Below, piece by piece: positions 36,901-50,600 of a stretch of 64,000 nucleotides of DNA. The notes below the pieces were generated by a model that was given only the letters and a program-made list of their open reading frames with translations, was not told the DNA's origin and did not search any database. Position numbers and translations under genes: made by a program. Numbering within the stretch: the stretch's first letter is position 1; every line of letters starts with the position of its first letter. Where the stretch lies: assembly GCA_033239525.1 (NCBI GenBank), contig BSYO01000038.1, positions 10,915,041 to 10,979,040 on the forward strand, read 5' to 3'. The stretch is from Nepenthes gracilis. Its lineage: Eukaryota; Streptophyta; Magnoliopsida; Caryophyllales; Nepenthaceae.

Positions 36901-39900
36901 GAGCATGTTGGAACTTTAAAAAAAATGAAAAAAATTGGGCACATTGGAATCTAATACTTGTCGAACATCAACACTAATGCTAGGAGAGTGTCCGTGTCTC
37001 TTAGGAGGAATCATTAGCTCAATATATGTCATAACATACCTATGGAAAGAGAACAACGAACATCTTTAAACAATAAAATCACTTACATGTTCTGCAGTAA
37101 CTTCTGCTCCCTCGGGGAATGAACCTGACAACTTAGTTCTTAGTTCAATGGCTACAAGCAAATTCTCAAGGCGATGCATGATAGATGGTAGTAAAGATAT
37201 TGAGCTTCCAATGTCCTTAGAGAAGCCTAATATCTTTAGGCTACAAAGCTCAGGTGGTAGCTCAAAGAAGTGCTCCTCGAGTACCCTTGGTTCTACGATC
37301 AACAATGCAGAAAAGAGAAAATAGTTAAGTAAAACTCAATTTCAAACATGAAATAGAAAATGCAACATCTGGGAAAGATATCAAGAAATAACTGACATCA
37401 TAGATGCAAATATAGATTAATATTTAAAATATTAGTCGATATGTATTGATATCGTGCCCATTGATAGCAATATTTCCCGATACTGCGACAATATCATAAT
37501 ATGTTGACGTATCAGTGATATAACACGATATATTAGTCATATTTTACCCTTGAATAGCAAAAAAGTGGATAGGAGGACAAGCAATAAGAAAGAGCATGGG
37601 TGTGGACAGGGAAGAAGAAAGATGGCAAAAAGAAAAGAAAGAAAATGATAGAGAATAAAATGAACTACTATGTAGGCTTTTATTCATGAGGGTTTGAATC
37701 CCTCTCTTTCTCTACCTTCACCTAATTCACCAACATTCCAGATCGCAACAAATCAAACATCATGAGATATAATTATAATGGTTATATCTTTCTTTCATTT
37801 TAATATGGATTTTAATTTAACTTACATGCTTATGACTTTCTTTGAAATCTGTATCCTAAATTTAGGAAAGGCAAGTGATAAGGCCTATGGAGTTGGCATA
37901 TCAGGTAATAATAAGCCAACATTTACAATTTTCTTCTTGCTTTCTTACTTTAATTTCATGTTTCCACGTTTTTGGGCTCAAATTAATATGCTACCAATTC
38001 ATTTGTGGAGTTTATTCTTGGTTGTTGCATGGATTGTATTCCTATAATTTCTTTTAATTATTGCAAACTATCCATTTATATATGAAATATATAATAATAC
38101 TGCAAAAATGAATTACTACATGAATGAAATTATCGGTATTAGTATTGATTACATCCATATCAATATTGGATATATTAAACAATACATATCGGTATTAAAT
38201 ATATTGAAAGAAATAAATTTAATGAGAATCGAAAACTAATATGATCGTATCAGCTAATATATTGGCCAATATTTTGAATATTAACTAATATATTATGATA
38301 TATTATCAATATCATAACACATTACGATATTATCGCAGTAAAATATCGGTGTTGGGGGGTTAGATTACCAATAAATATTATCATATTTAAAATATCGGCT
38401 AATGTGATTACTACAGGTGTGCAAAATTTTTAAGAGGATATATGATATATAATTTGTTTGAAGTTAGTCACGAAAACGGCTACTTGGGAGAGGACTATGC
38501 AGAGTAAGTGCACCATCTCAGAGAAAGAAACGGGCTACTTTGTATCATAGTGAAGCCTCATAAGTAGTTATGAACATATTTATGTAATGTTATTGATACT
38601 TTGGTGAACATATTGGCTTATGTGATGTTAGCCTTGCGATCTCAAGGTGTACTTGGGTTCATGGCGTGTGACAAATTGACCTATGGATTGAGGTGTTAGA
38701 AACTATTTCCATGGTTTGAACTCGTGACTTATATGTCACAATGGATTATCATTACACCAAGGCTCACACTCATACAAATACAATAGAAGATATTGGAAAA
38801 GTAGGTTTGAAGTCCAAACTCTGAAGTCATTTTGTTAGCAGTTTCTATAAGATCATCCTGAAAATTGAAACAGATATACTTACAGGTTCTGGGTAGCAAT
38901 TTTTGGAAAAATTCCTAAAGAAGGCATTAGACTAGCAAATAGACTTGATCAAAACCAAGCCACTTGACCAACCCGAAATTAAATGAAGTCTGGTCAAAGT
39001 ATATCAGCATTATGGACAGGCCAGGTCAAAAAATCAGTTCTGATTATTTTTTGGCTGGGTACATTAATAGGTGAAAGGGACTAATTTGGCCCGGATCATG
39101 AATTTTTTTGTAATTATATACTTTTATTTCAAATAAATTTTTAAAAAAGTGACTTAATTTATTTGCATTATAAAAGAAATACCAAATTTTGAAAATCATT
39201 TTAATAGATTATATTCTTGTGTAATGAATAACTTTTTATGTGAAGATTATTCATTTAAATAAATATTTAGGTAATACTTTAATCAAAAGATTATAAATTT
39301 TGAAATATTTTATATTTTTAAATTTTTATATAAGTAGAAAAAATAAAATACTTAAAAATAATGGACCGTTTTGAACTGGCTTGGTTGTGGACAGGCATGG
39401 TTATAATTTTTGACCAAGAAGACCAAGGCTTGACTTAATGGTCACAAATTTCACCTAAACTTAACCTGTGTCCGGCCCAAACCCAATTTTGACCAAATCT
39501 ATGGCAAACAGATGCAGCCTCTGGAAATGCAGGAAAGCCTGTTACATGGTCATTACTTAAATTTTACTTTTCAAACATGGTCTTTCATATTTTATTTGAT
39601 GATGGACCTTTAATTCTTGTCAAAAAGTAAAAGATATCTTTATTCAGAAAACAGAAGTAACAAAACATAGATAACTATGCATATGAAGATATTCTTTCTT
39701 CCAGATCGCATTGAACAAAGAGATATATCTAAATCAAATGGCATTAGTACAAAATTTTCATACAGCTTAAAATACATAGATCTATTAAGGTCCTTCCATA
39801 TTTTAGGCTTCTCGTGAACCCAATGGCAAGGATTAGAAGTTAGATGGACAAATAGTAAAGATTAAATAATCATTTAAATTACTTGATTTAATCTCTACTC

Positions 39901-42900
39901 ATCTATCAATCATCCACTTGACTTTTAATCCTAACTGTTTGATTTATTTGAGATCCCAGAATATGGGAGGACCTTTACAGCACTCTAAAATCCCAACACT
40001 ACTTTCACCCCTTAATACAGGAGACTGCTAAATAAATGGAAACAAAATGCATGGATGATTACTCCTTTTGTTCTATTAGGTGGTCGATAAGATTTGCTTT
40101 AGAGGGTGTAAAACAATGTTCACAGGCTCTAAAACTCCCTATTGTAATTACTCATTGCAAAACTATTGATGAAAAATATTAGCATTGGTAATTATTACGG
40201 CTATATTGGTATCGGCTGTATTAAACAATATATATCGAATATTAGAAGACTTTTTTTTTTCCAGATAATTTTACGCAGATAGCGCCGAATTAGCTAATAT
40301 TTCAATGTTATAGAAATAAAATCGAAATATTGCAATGGTATCGGAAAATATTGGTATTGGGGGCCAAATACCAATACATATTTGCCGACATTTATAATAT
40401 TAGCTAATATTTATATTTATGGATAAAACTAAATAGTACCTGAATTTTCTCCCCTTCGATCATGCAGCAAATTACGTACATAAAAGAGCTGTTTTGCTTG
40501 CAACAGAGGTTGGTCAGGGAAACGGAGATTAATATGAAACCTGGTTTGAGACATTGAGCACAGAGCATAATGGTCTTTGGCAAACACAGTCCAAAGAAAG
40601 CTACTCATGGGTTTCAAAAACCACAATATATAATAAACAGAGTTCAAACCATCAGAAGGAAAAAAAAGTCCCAATGGGATCAAATCTCAAACAGAATTGT
40701 ATCACAGAGAAAGTTTTTGGGTTTTTTCAGTCTCAAATAATAATAACTTTTCTCATATTTAGTGAACAGCTAAGAGAGAAAAGAGACGAGAGCAAAGAGA
40801 GAAAAGGGGCTGATTTTTAATAGAATTTCTGTTGTTTAGGGAAATTTTTCCGAAAACACAGCTATATTAATTTTTAGTCATGTATCAAAGTGCCTATTGG
40901 AAGTTTTAAGGAGCATTCAATATTCAATATGCCAAATATCTTTTAAGTCATTCAAAAAAGGGGAAAAAAAAAAAATACCAGCTGTATTCTCAAATTTTAG
41001 TTTCCTTTCTTTTTTCCCCCAATTTTCTTCCAACTTTTCTTTTTCCAAATTATATTAATTTAGTACTAGTTTTACACCAACAAAATCAACCATATTAAGT
41101 CAAATGGCAGCATGCAAATGATGTTGAAAAACTAGGGGAAAAAAAAAAGCACATGTTTACTTAGGAGTTTTCTCTGTCTTGTATCAAACAATACCAAAAT
41201 ACGATTAGTTTGGCAAAGTTTTTGCATAGCATAAAGCGTTACTAAAGTAATTGTTGAGAATAAAATTTGAAAAAAAATAAAATTAAATTGAAAAAAAGGA
41301 AAAAAAGTTGAGAATATTTATAATATTTTCTCCATTCAAAAACCAGCACTTATGTGCTGTGAGTTGCATGTTCACATGAAATGCAATCCCACCTTTTTAA
41401 AATAACAGTTCAGCAAATGCCTTTAGGACACAAAATGACAACATTTCTCTTCTATCACTCTATTGAATGTGGCAAGAAGCAAATTAACTCTAGATAATGT
41501 GAAATCAATGCCATATAATAAAAAAATTAATCAATACTAATTGCAGGGAAGATCATTAAAAAAAATAAAAAAACATAAATTTTTGAGAATGTGATGTCGG
41601 ATTAACAGAGAAAAACATAAATTCATGAATACATCGAGATAATTTTTCTTTCTTTCTTTTTCTTTCGGTTTTTTTTTTTTTTTTTTACGAAAATCATGTT
41701 AACATGAGTTTCAGGATAGCCAAATCTTACCAGACAATGAGATAAAATTGCAAAACAAAAATGGATGGTTACTGAATAAAGTTAAAAAAAAAAAAAGACT
41801 ACAACTTTTGTAAATTTTTTCCATATCCTTGACCAAATTTCCTAAACATCAAGTTGATAGAATCCCTGTATCAATAAATTTGATGTTCATGTTTGAGCAA
41901 CCTTAGAAACTGTCACCGTGTATTAGTAAGTTAAATAATTTATTTTACCTATTAGTTCCTTTTCGAAAACACTAAGAGTTGAAAGCTCCAAAAGCAAAGT
42001 ATTTTAGTGTTTTCTCATGCAGACTTTCATGATAGTACACTTCACTGTTTGACGAAATATAAGATAACCAACAGTAAATTATAATTAACAGGGGGACAGA
42101 TGAATTTACACAAATATAAATGTGAAGAACATAAGTTACTTACACATTCCTCAAGTGCTCGACATGACTTGCAGAATCGCTGTGGTAGCTGTAACTATTT
42201 TTGCTGTGAAGAATTTGACAAACAAAGAAGAAAGATCTTTTGTGCTCGGCATACACTAAACTATTGACTATGTCGTTGAGTTGAGTAGGTCCATCAAAGA
42301 GTTGTAAGCACTCGTTCTGAGGAAACCGGCTGCCTGCTATATCAGCTGAAGTACCAAAAATTTGGGATGATAAGCATCTCCTAATAATCTTCCAATCAAT
42401 TGTCATTGTGCTTTTGTACTGATTCCAAATGACTGGAAGCAACAGGTAAAAGGTAGATGGTTCTGAGTTGGAGACTGCACTTTTCTCTAGTGGAACAAAG
42501 CTAGGAACAAATTCCGACCGATTGAAAATGATCTTGAGAAACATTTTTTGAAAATTTTGTGCCAGCAAAATCTGTACAACATTGACCAATAGGGTAAATA
42601 AATTTACATATATGTTGGACATAGATGAAAATATCAGTATTGACACCGAACCGGTTGTGGCTGTATCAACATTTGTCATTCTAAAATGTGTTGTGCTCAA
42701 CAGGATATTTTGGGCCATATTGAGCCATAATTAGTCCATCTAATTATGATATGTTTTCATGTATCCTATACATTGGGAAGGCAATTATAACCTTCCTATT
42801 TAGTTGGATGTAATTGAGATCATTGCCAATATTCAGCCTAGTAATTACATTAGAAATTTTATATATGAGAACTCTCAGAAGGAAAGCAATTCATCTAAAT

Positions 42901-45900
42901 TCAAAACAATGGTGATAGTATCATGTAAAATTATGGTATTGGAGTCACAATTTTTTTTCCAATAAACCGGAGGAAAAATATTGCTGATGCAAGGTCATAT
43001 TGAGATTTTGTTGTAGCATTGGAAAATATTATTATTGGCCCCTGGATACTTATATATATAGACCGATATTTCATTCCATGATATTATATGGTCTTTTTCT
43101 TTCTTTTTATCAATTGAATTTCTGTACCTCATCTTCATCAAATTCGGTGTCTCCAGAGGGGATAAACTCCGTCACCACATATCTCCCATGGGTCAGATGA
43201 AGATCAACTTTCATTCTCTCAGCCTCGTGCGGTAAAGGCGCTTTGATGAAAATGCCAAACTCTTTATACTGCCTATCACTTGGTTTTGGAGTGAATCTAA
43301 TAAAGTAAGAGTTGAGACAAATAGGTTTCTCCAACTCATTCCAAGGTTCCTTAAGTGCAGAAGGAACTAACATTTCCTGCAACTCTCCCCGAGAACTCTC
43401 ATCTGCAAACAACAAACCAAATTCAATCACTCACCGTCCAAATTGCAAAACACAACAGATTTTAATCATAGGGCCAAGAGTCAACCATCGCTGCTGTCAG
43501 AATCAGAAACTTCTACAAGAGATTCATCTGTCTCAGTATATTGATCCAGCAATAAGTAGTCAGTCAGGACACCCATTTGATGCAATTCCTTGCAAGCTTT
43601 TAAACAAGCATCTTTCTTAGCTGCTTCCATTGAAGATTGCAGTGCACTTGCAATTTTATGAATAGGAGCATTCGAGGGAAGGATAATGTGGCATTCAGTT
43701 CCATCTACACCATCAAGATAAAAGAAGTCTGGTTTGGGGTTAAAATATCTGCAATTCAATCAATACATCTCAATTCAATAGATTTTATTGCAAGAAATGG
43801 TAGAATTCACAACAACAAAGAACAACATCCACTTATGCAAATATTAGCTGACATGTATCAACATCGAGAATTCCAATACTATGACAATATTGCGATATAT
43901 CGGTCAATACAACCGATGTATCGGTTGACACGATCCCATCAACTTATAATTTTCATAAATACTTTTCTAATATAATTTTCTAATATATTAAATACCGATA
44001 GGCATTGTTTGATATGTTTGATACTAATATAGCCCCAATCAATACCGATACCGATATTTTCATCCATGAAACATACTCATCATGTGGTAGTTTGGAGCAA
44101 TAATGGTGAAGCAATGAAATGCTGGACTGTGAACTGATGGTGGCACCGGTAGAATCAACTGAATAGATCTTTTCCTCAAAATCAACAGCCATGCCACCAG
44201 ATGTCCTACTTATAATGTCAATGTTCATTTGCAGCTCGTCTTTTTGAAACTGTCTATAAGATTTAGCTCTTTCTCATTGTCACTGCAATGCCAAAAAGCA
44301 AAATAGGTCTTCACATTGGATATTGAACAACAAAATGGCTTAAAATGAAAAGTTTCATGGGAAAACCTGTCAACCAACAATGCATATTCTGATTGAGGCA
44401 TGCGAGCACGGCCTCTGGACTGTATAAAGCTGGCTACAGTTTCTGGAAGATCAAATCGTATAACAAGACAGCATGTTTGGATATCAAGTCCTTCTTCACC
44501 TACTTTTGTAGCAATCAATAGATTCAGCTGCCAAATAGTGTAACATGAGAACTAACTCATATCACATTATTTAAGAACTAAATCCAAGCTAATCTAAATG
44601 TCAAAACATGGTATAAAATATCAATATTGGGAACCTTAATATTGATATTTCCTAATACTAAAGTATCAATAGTGTTATATTGCCATATTAAAAATATGTC
44701 ACGATATATCAATCGATATTTGTTCCTTAGGCTCTAACTTGGAGAAAAATTGTGACCAGTATACATATCACCCAATATGCCCGAATAATGATACGACGGC
44801 GAACATGACATTTACTCCAATTACCCTTTACCAATGTCAAATATCATAATCTGTTTAGCTTGGTAAATGGTACAAAATTATTAGATAATGATATTTTGAC
44901 TAATTTTTAATAAGGTTCATTATGTGAAGAAGTTAATATAGGGGATCATACCCTTTGGAATAATTGTGCTAACTAGAAGAAAGTGCGTGTGCCATACACC
45001 ATAACTATCATATATAAATTATGGGCTTGGGGGCCATTCAGTATCGCTGCTAATAATGAAAACATAATCCAGGAAAAAATTCAAAAGATGTAAACAGTAA
45101 CCATAAATGGAAAAAGGAAAACCGTCTAGCTTTTCTCCTGTAAACTAATGATAAATGTTTGACATAAGTGAATTGATGGTCCAAATTTGATTATAGTTGA
45201 AGAATTGATCTACAGTGGAGATTGTACTACTTTTTTTCTTCGGTTGATTGGGAGAAATAACAATGAAAGTTGCATTTAGATAAAAATGAATAGTGAACAG
45301 GGCTATGGAGAAAACACACACATGCCCAAACAGAGATTATAGGCTTCATACTTGTGGTTTTTTGCCTGTGGTGATACTGGTGTGAGGTGGCTACGGAGGA
45401 GAGGAAGCGAGAAAGAAGAAAGGGCCGGAGGCGGATAGGTTACAGCTTTGAAAGATGATGAAAAAACACAGAAAAATTATGAGCACTGAGGCTCAATTGC
45501 ATATTACACCTTTCATCATTTGAAAACACCAAGCGCCAACACCACAAGGCATCAAACATTTACATAAAAGACAAATCAAAATGTCACCAAACACGTTTTA
45601 AAGCTCCATTTTCCACCTTTCCAAAGCCAAAGCAGAAAACAATCAACTCAATGATACCAAACAGCACCATTGAATTCCTTTACATACATGACTATTACAA
45701 GAAAATTATTGATTGTCCTTTATCGTTCCACTATTTTACAACACCTGCCAAGTTAATTTCTTATACCAATTTCGATAGCACAGTGTTTAATTAAAGAGAT
45801 CCCAAGGGCAAATGAATCACAAGCTGTTGCACCCATTGATGCAAATATCAATTGATATATATTGCATTGATAGTCCCCAATAACAATGTTTTTTGATACC

Positions 45901-47569
45901 GTGATACTATCGCAATATACTTCCATATCAACCGATATAGCCAATGGGGCCAATGTATCAATAGATATGACCTTATCAATTTATAATTTTTTAAATTTTT
46001 TTCTTATTCTATATATTTGATATTGATACATATTTTTCGATTCTCATATGAAACCGAAAATTTTATTGATAATAGGTCAGCACGAAGTGATTCATCATGC
46101 TCAAACATGAGCCAATCGTTTGTTAAATACGGTTTATAGATTATCAAATTCCCATAAATTTTTTAATAGTGGTATGATTATAACTGATACGGATACCAAT
46201 ACTAATACCGTCAATTTCATCCATGATTGCCTCAGATCCTAGCCAAAAATTATCCCTTTCAAAGGGCAATTCCAGTAACCGAGGTTTAGGTGATGCAAGA
46301 GAATCAACGAGAAAAATATTACTCTTATTACAACTTTACTATAATCTACAAAAAAAAAAAAAAAAAAGATGTGACACTAATTGAGTAGTCTCTTTTCTTT
46401 ATTTTTTTCCATTAAATGAACCCACATAATAGGCACCTCATCGTCATTTTCGATAAAATTATAATAAGCGTGTAGCATAAGTATTATTACTCAGCCAATA
46501 ATAACATTTAATTGCATCATATGTCATTACCTTCCCAGAGCGAAATTGCTCAACAACATTGTTTGTAGTTTTACGCGACATACTCTTCAATCCAGAGTGG
46601 ACTCCTACAAGGAAATCACACCTCCAAGATGCTAAAATCTTCAGCTGCTGGATCATGTATGACAAGGATCTCGCAACAACAATCCTATTCACAAATATTA
46701 TACATTTCATATTCGGTCGTGGCCTGAAACAAAAATAAAATCAGCAGGGCGTTAATTGGTGATATTACCACCCAATGGGTAACAGACAATATCTTAACAA
46801 TGGTTCAAGAATTTAGCAAAGCATTAATTGCAATTTCATAACTCTATAGTATAGAGTTGAGAAAACTATATTTCATAAATCCAACCAAATGGAATTAAAA
46901 GGAAATGCAAGAGAAATTTTTCATTCCTTCTTCCCACCAGTACTTTAACATTTTTAGTTTTAGAATACAAGAGAAAAGAGAGTACAAGCTCGTAAATGTA
47001 TATAAGAAAGAATTTAATGCATTGGTATCTGAATTTGAAATTAGATTTTCATCCTAAAAACATAACAAATAGCCTCTATATTTTGAATTCTTCAGAGGAT
47101 AGCTCATTTTCATGTAACAATAGGATTGTAATTTTTTCTTATCAATATGACCACCTAAAAAAACAACTTTTATTAGCCTTCATTTAACTTCCTGAAATAA
47201 AATGATTGTTGAGATTAAGTAATCAAGTTTATGAGAGAACAATATGTAGAATAATGGAGAATGGAGTTAAAGTTCTAATTCATCATAACTTTCTCCAATA
47301 TGTTTGATCAACATTATCCTTGCTCTTCTGTAAAGCTCTAGACCTGATGTTTTAGACAGGGACATATATAATATGTTTGACTTTTGATTCATGGATCAAA
47401 GCTAAATATGTAGAAAAGAAAATGTGCTAAAAATCAGTTCTTGAAACTAGTACGTTTTCTGAGAAATTAGTTGTCACCCAAATGAATGGAATTTATGGAA
47501 ATTAGCCTTCTTTGGATCATTTAGATGTAGCAAATTTTTCTGAGAGAATAAACAACAGTAGCTTTTGAT

Positions 47570-47609
<40 letters not shown>

Positions 47610-50600
47610 CTTTCTCAAGGAACTCATTCACATATTCTTTTCAAACAGAGATATTTCTATTTGAACTTTAAAGAATCCATGATCAGAAAATTTGATACAA
47701 TTGAGGACATTATAAATTTGGAGTTTCATGGGGGAGAAATCTGTTGTGGGCCAGCAGAAGCCTTCAACCTTGTAGCCTGTTTGCATTGATCATAATAAAA
47801 CATTCTGCTGCATAATGGCAAACAACCAGAAAGCATACTGCTAAAGTCATCTAATCACGGATGAAAATGGATGAATATATCAGTATCAGTATTATTCACA
47901 GTCATATCGGATAATATGTATTAGTATCGGATGTATTGAATGAAATTTTGTTTTTGCAAATCAAAACCCGTGGAATAGATAGTAATTGATATATTGGAAA
48001 ATATCGGTTGCATTAGCTAAAATATTATATATACTAATGTATTGTGATTTTGTCGTGATGATCTTGTCGTAATACTAGGAAATATTGGCATCAGAGGCCT
48101 ATACAGAAGGGAGGCAAAGCCAATGCTAATTCTTACATGAGGTGATCCTAAGATAAAATAGTGTACAGACCAAGGCTAGAAGGACTTCAACTTAAAAGTA
48201 CAGCTGTTGAGGATATTGCGGAGTTACAAAGTGACTTTTCCACGGAAAGAGATGAACTTACCAAGCCTAGAAAAGATTTTTTTATAGTTAAAACTAGGGC
48301 TATGTAATAATAGATCCAAAAACTTGTCTTAGATAAAAGGGGTGCCTCTTCATAAAAAGGATCTAAGTGACTAGGCTTGGGGATTGTTTAATAAAAATAT
48401 AGGTCTCCACAAAGTCGTTAAACCATGTATGGAGATTGACGTTTGCCCAGTGCCAAAGGTCAAAGAAGTTGGTGATTTAATGACAAGATAGTTGGCAACC
48501 AAAGCCCCTATGAATGGTAGCCATAACTATGATTATCCTAAGGTAACGAAATTTCTTGACAAGTCCCAACCCAGACAAATCCTAAAAGATAGAATAAGGA
48601 CTGATTCACTAGCACTATATTTATATGTCAGGCACTATCAAACAGGATACAATAAGCTTGATGTTTATTTGCATGAGAGAGCTCATTTTGAGGGAAGTCT
48701 AAATGCTACTTTTGCCCATTTGCTTCAAATTGAGGGGACTGCAGACAAAACTTTCTGACCAAATAAACTAGAGGGTAGCATCCACTATATTCTAGCCAAA
48801 GTCTATGCTTCAAGCATGCAGGAGGTAAGCTAGCATGCATTAGATATGGTGAAAGTGCAGATGATAGTGCGAATAGCAGAATAAAAATAGGTAGCCCTGG
48901 GTTTTTATCCATGTGGAGATGGCATATCAACATATATCATGAATTTCATGCAATGTTTATTAAACTGATAGATTTTGCAATGAATCCAAAATCATTTTTT
49001 GCATTCCAATAGCTAGCTTAGAGACAAAATCTTCCTTGCCAGTTCAAGACCCCAAGGGCACTGTGGTGGTGTTATATGCTCCCACATTTGATTTTCCAGT
49101 TGGCAACAAAAGCACTATGAATGCGGATTTATAGAAAAGTTGGCATAGGCCTTTATGAGTGTAGTAATGAGCAAGAAAATTGAGCTCTCTTTAATCTTCT
49201 CAGACCCTCCAAAGGTGGAAACTATTCAGTTGGGTTCTCATTGCCAGCAAAGCTCAAATTACTTAAAAAGAAAAAAAAAACTCAAAGCCTTTTAGCATTA
49301 GGTAGAGTTGGCTACATGAATTCCTCACCTCCTATCAGCTCTGTTGTAGGTTGTTTCCTCTACTAGCATCAGAATCTTTATACAAAATCAACCTTATGGT
49401 TCCCTTCGAAATTTTCTTTGGTCACTTACCGAAAAAAAAAAAAAAATTTCTTCAGTCTACCTCTACCTATAACAGGTTTCTTCCATCCCCTCACGTCAGC
49501 AAACCCCCAAGTATATCAACAATAATGATTTAACTTCTTGTAGTATACTTGCAATGCAACCTGTACATTCATTAAAAGTAATATAAATGTCAAATTCTTG
49601 TTTAAAGTGAAGGCTCCCTGCTTCGTCATTCTATCTTGTACTCTTTTTCCCAACTGCCCCAATCACTAAAATCTTCTGCTTAGTATTTCCGAGATGAAAA
49701 ATCAAGTAAATAAATTTTCTCTAATTTATAATATTTCCCACACAACCACCATTTTAAGAAAAATAAGTAGTTGCACTCAACCAACCCCACAAAAAGTAAT
49801 TCCATGAATTCAGCAGCATCCTAAAAGCTGTTCCACACCATAACAAATTCTCAAGAACCCAAAATTTTGAAAATTTGGAACTATGGACACCTACAAAGAA
49901 AAGGTATTTAATTTTGGTTCGACCCGTAGTCACATCTTCTATATTCATTGGTTTCATCGTTCCTCTCACTTCTTAATTAATGGCTAGGTTTAAATTCAAC
50001 AGCAGAGCTCTAATGAAATACATATTTTTGAATGAGAGAAGACATAGAATGAATGAATAAAAAAAGAAGATAAAACAAAATACAATTCTTTTAAATATAA
50101 TATATACTCTTTACCAATCCCATTTACCTTTTTCATTTTCTTATAATTGAATAAATCTCTTCACTTGTATGACTTAGGTGCCTTGTATTTTTCGAAACTT
50201 TGATTATTCCAAATTTAAAAACACTGCCCATTGTCCCCTCTACAAATTCTACTAATTCACTTGTTGAATACGAGCAATGTTGTCTCCTACTTGAAGTATG
50301 AAATTTCAATTTGAATCAAAAAATTCTCTGTATTCCCCCATTCATATGTATTTCATACATCCCATAAGTCATTAATGCTGCATCTTATTTCCAGGCAAGG
50401 GCTGGCAATTTTCAGAAATGTGGCAAATTTCAATGATTGAAAGCATGGAAAATAACAGCTCTTACTTCTTGCACAAAATTTTTGATCTAGCACCAAGTAT
50501 CCAAATACCAACCTAAAGGTGGAGAGAATTCCAATAAGGCACAGGACTTTTTGTGAGAAAAGTGGCTCCTTCAGAACAATTGTGTGAGATAAATCAGATA

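Noticed and set aside
47565..47789. ORF with [12 protein letters not shown] start
   Set aside because: Artefact of a (GA)n microsatellite.
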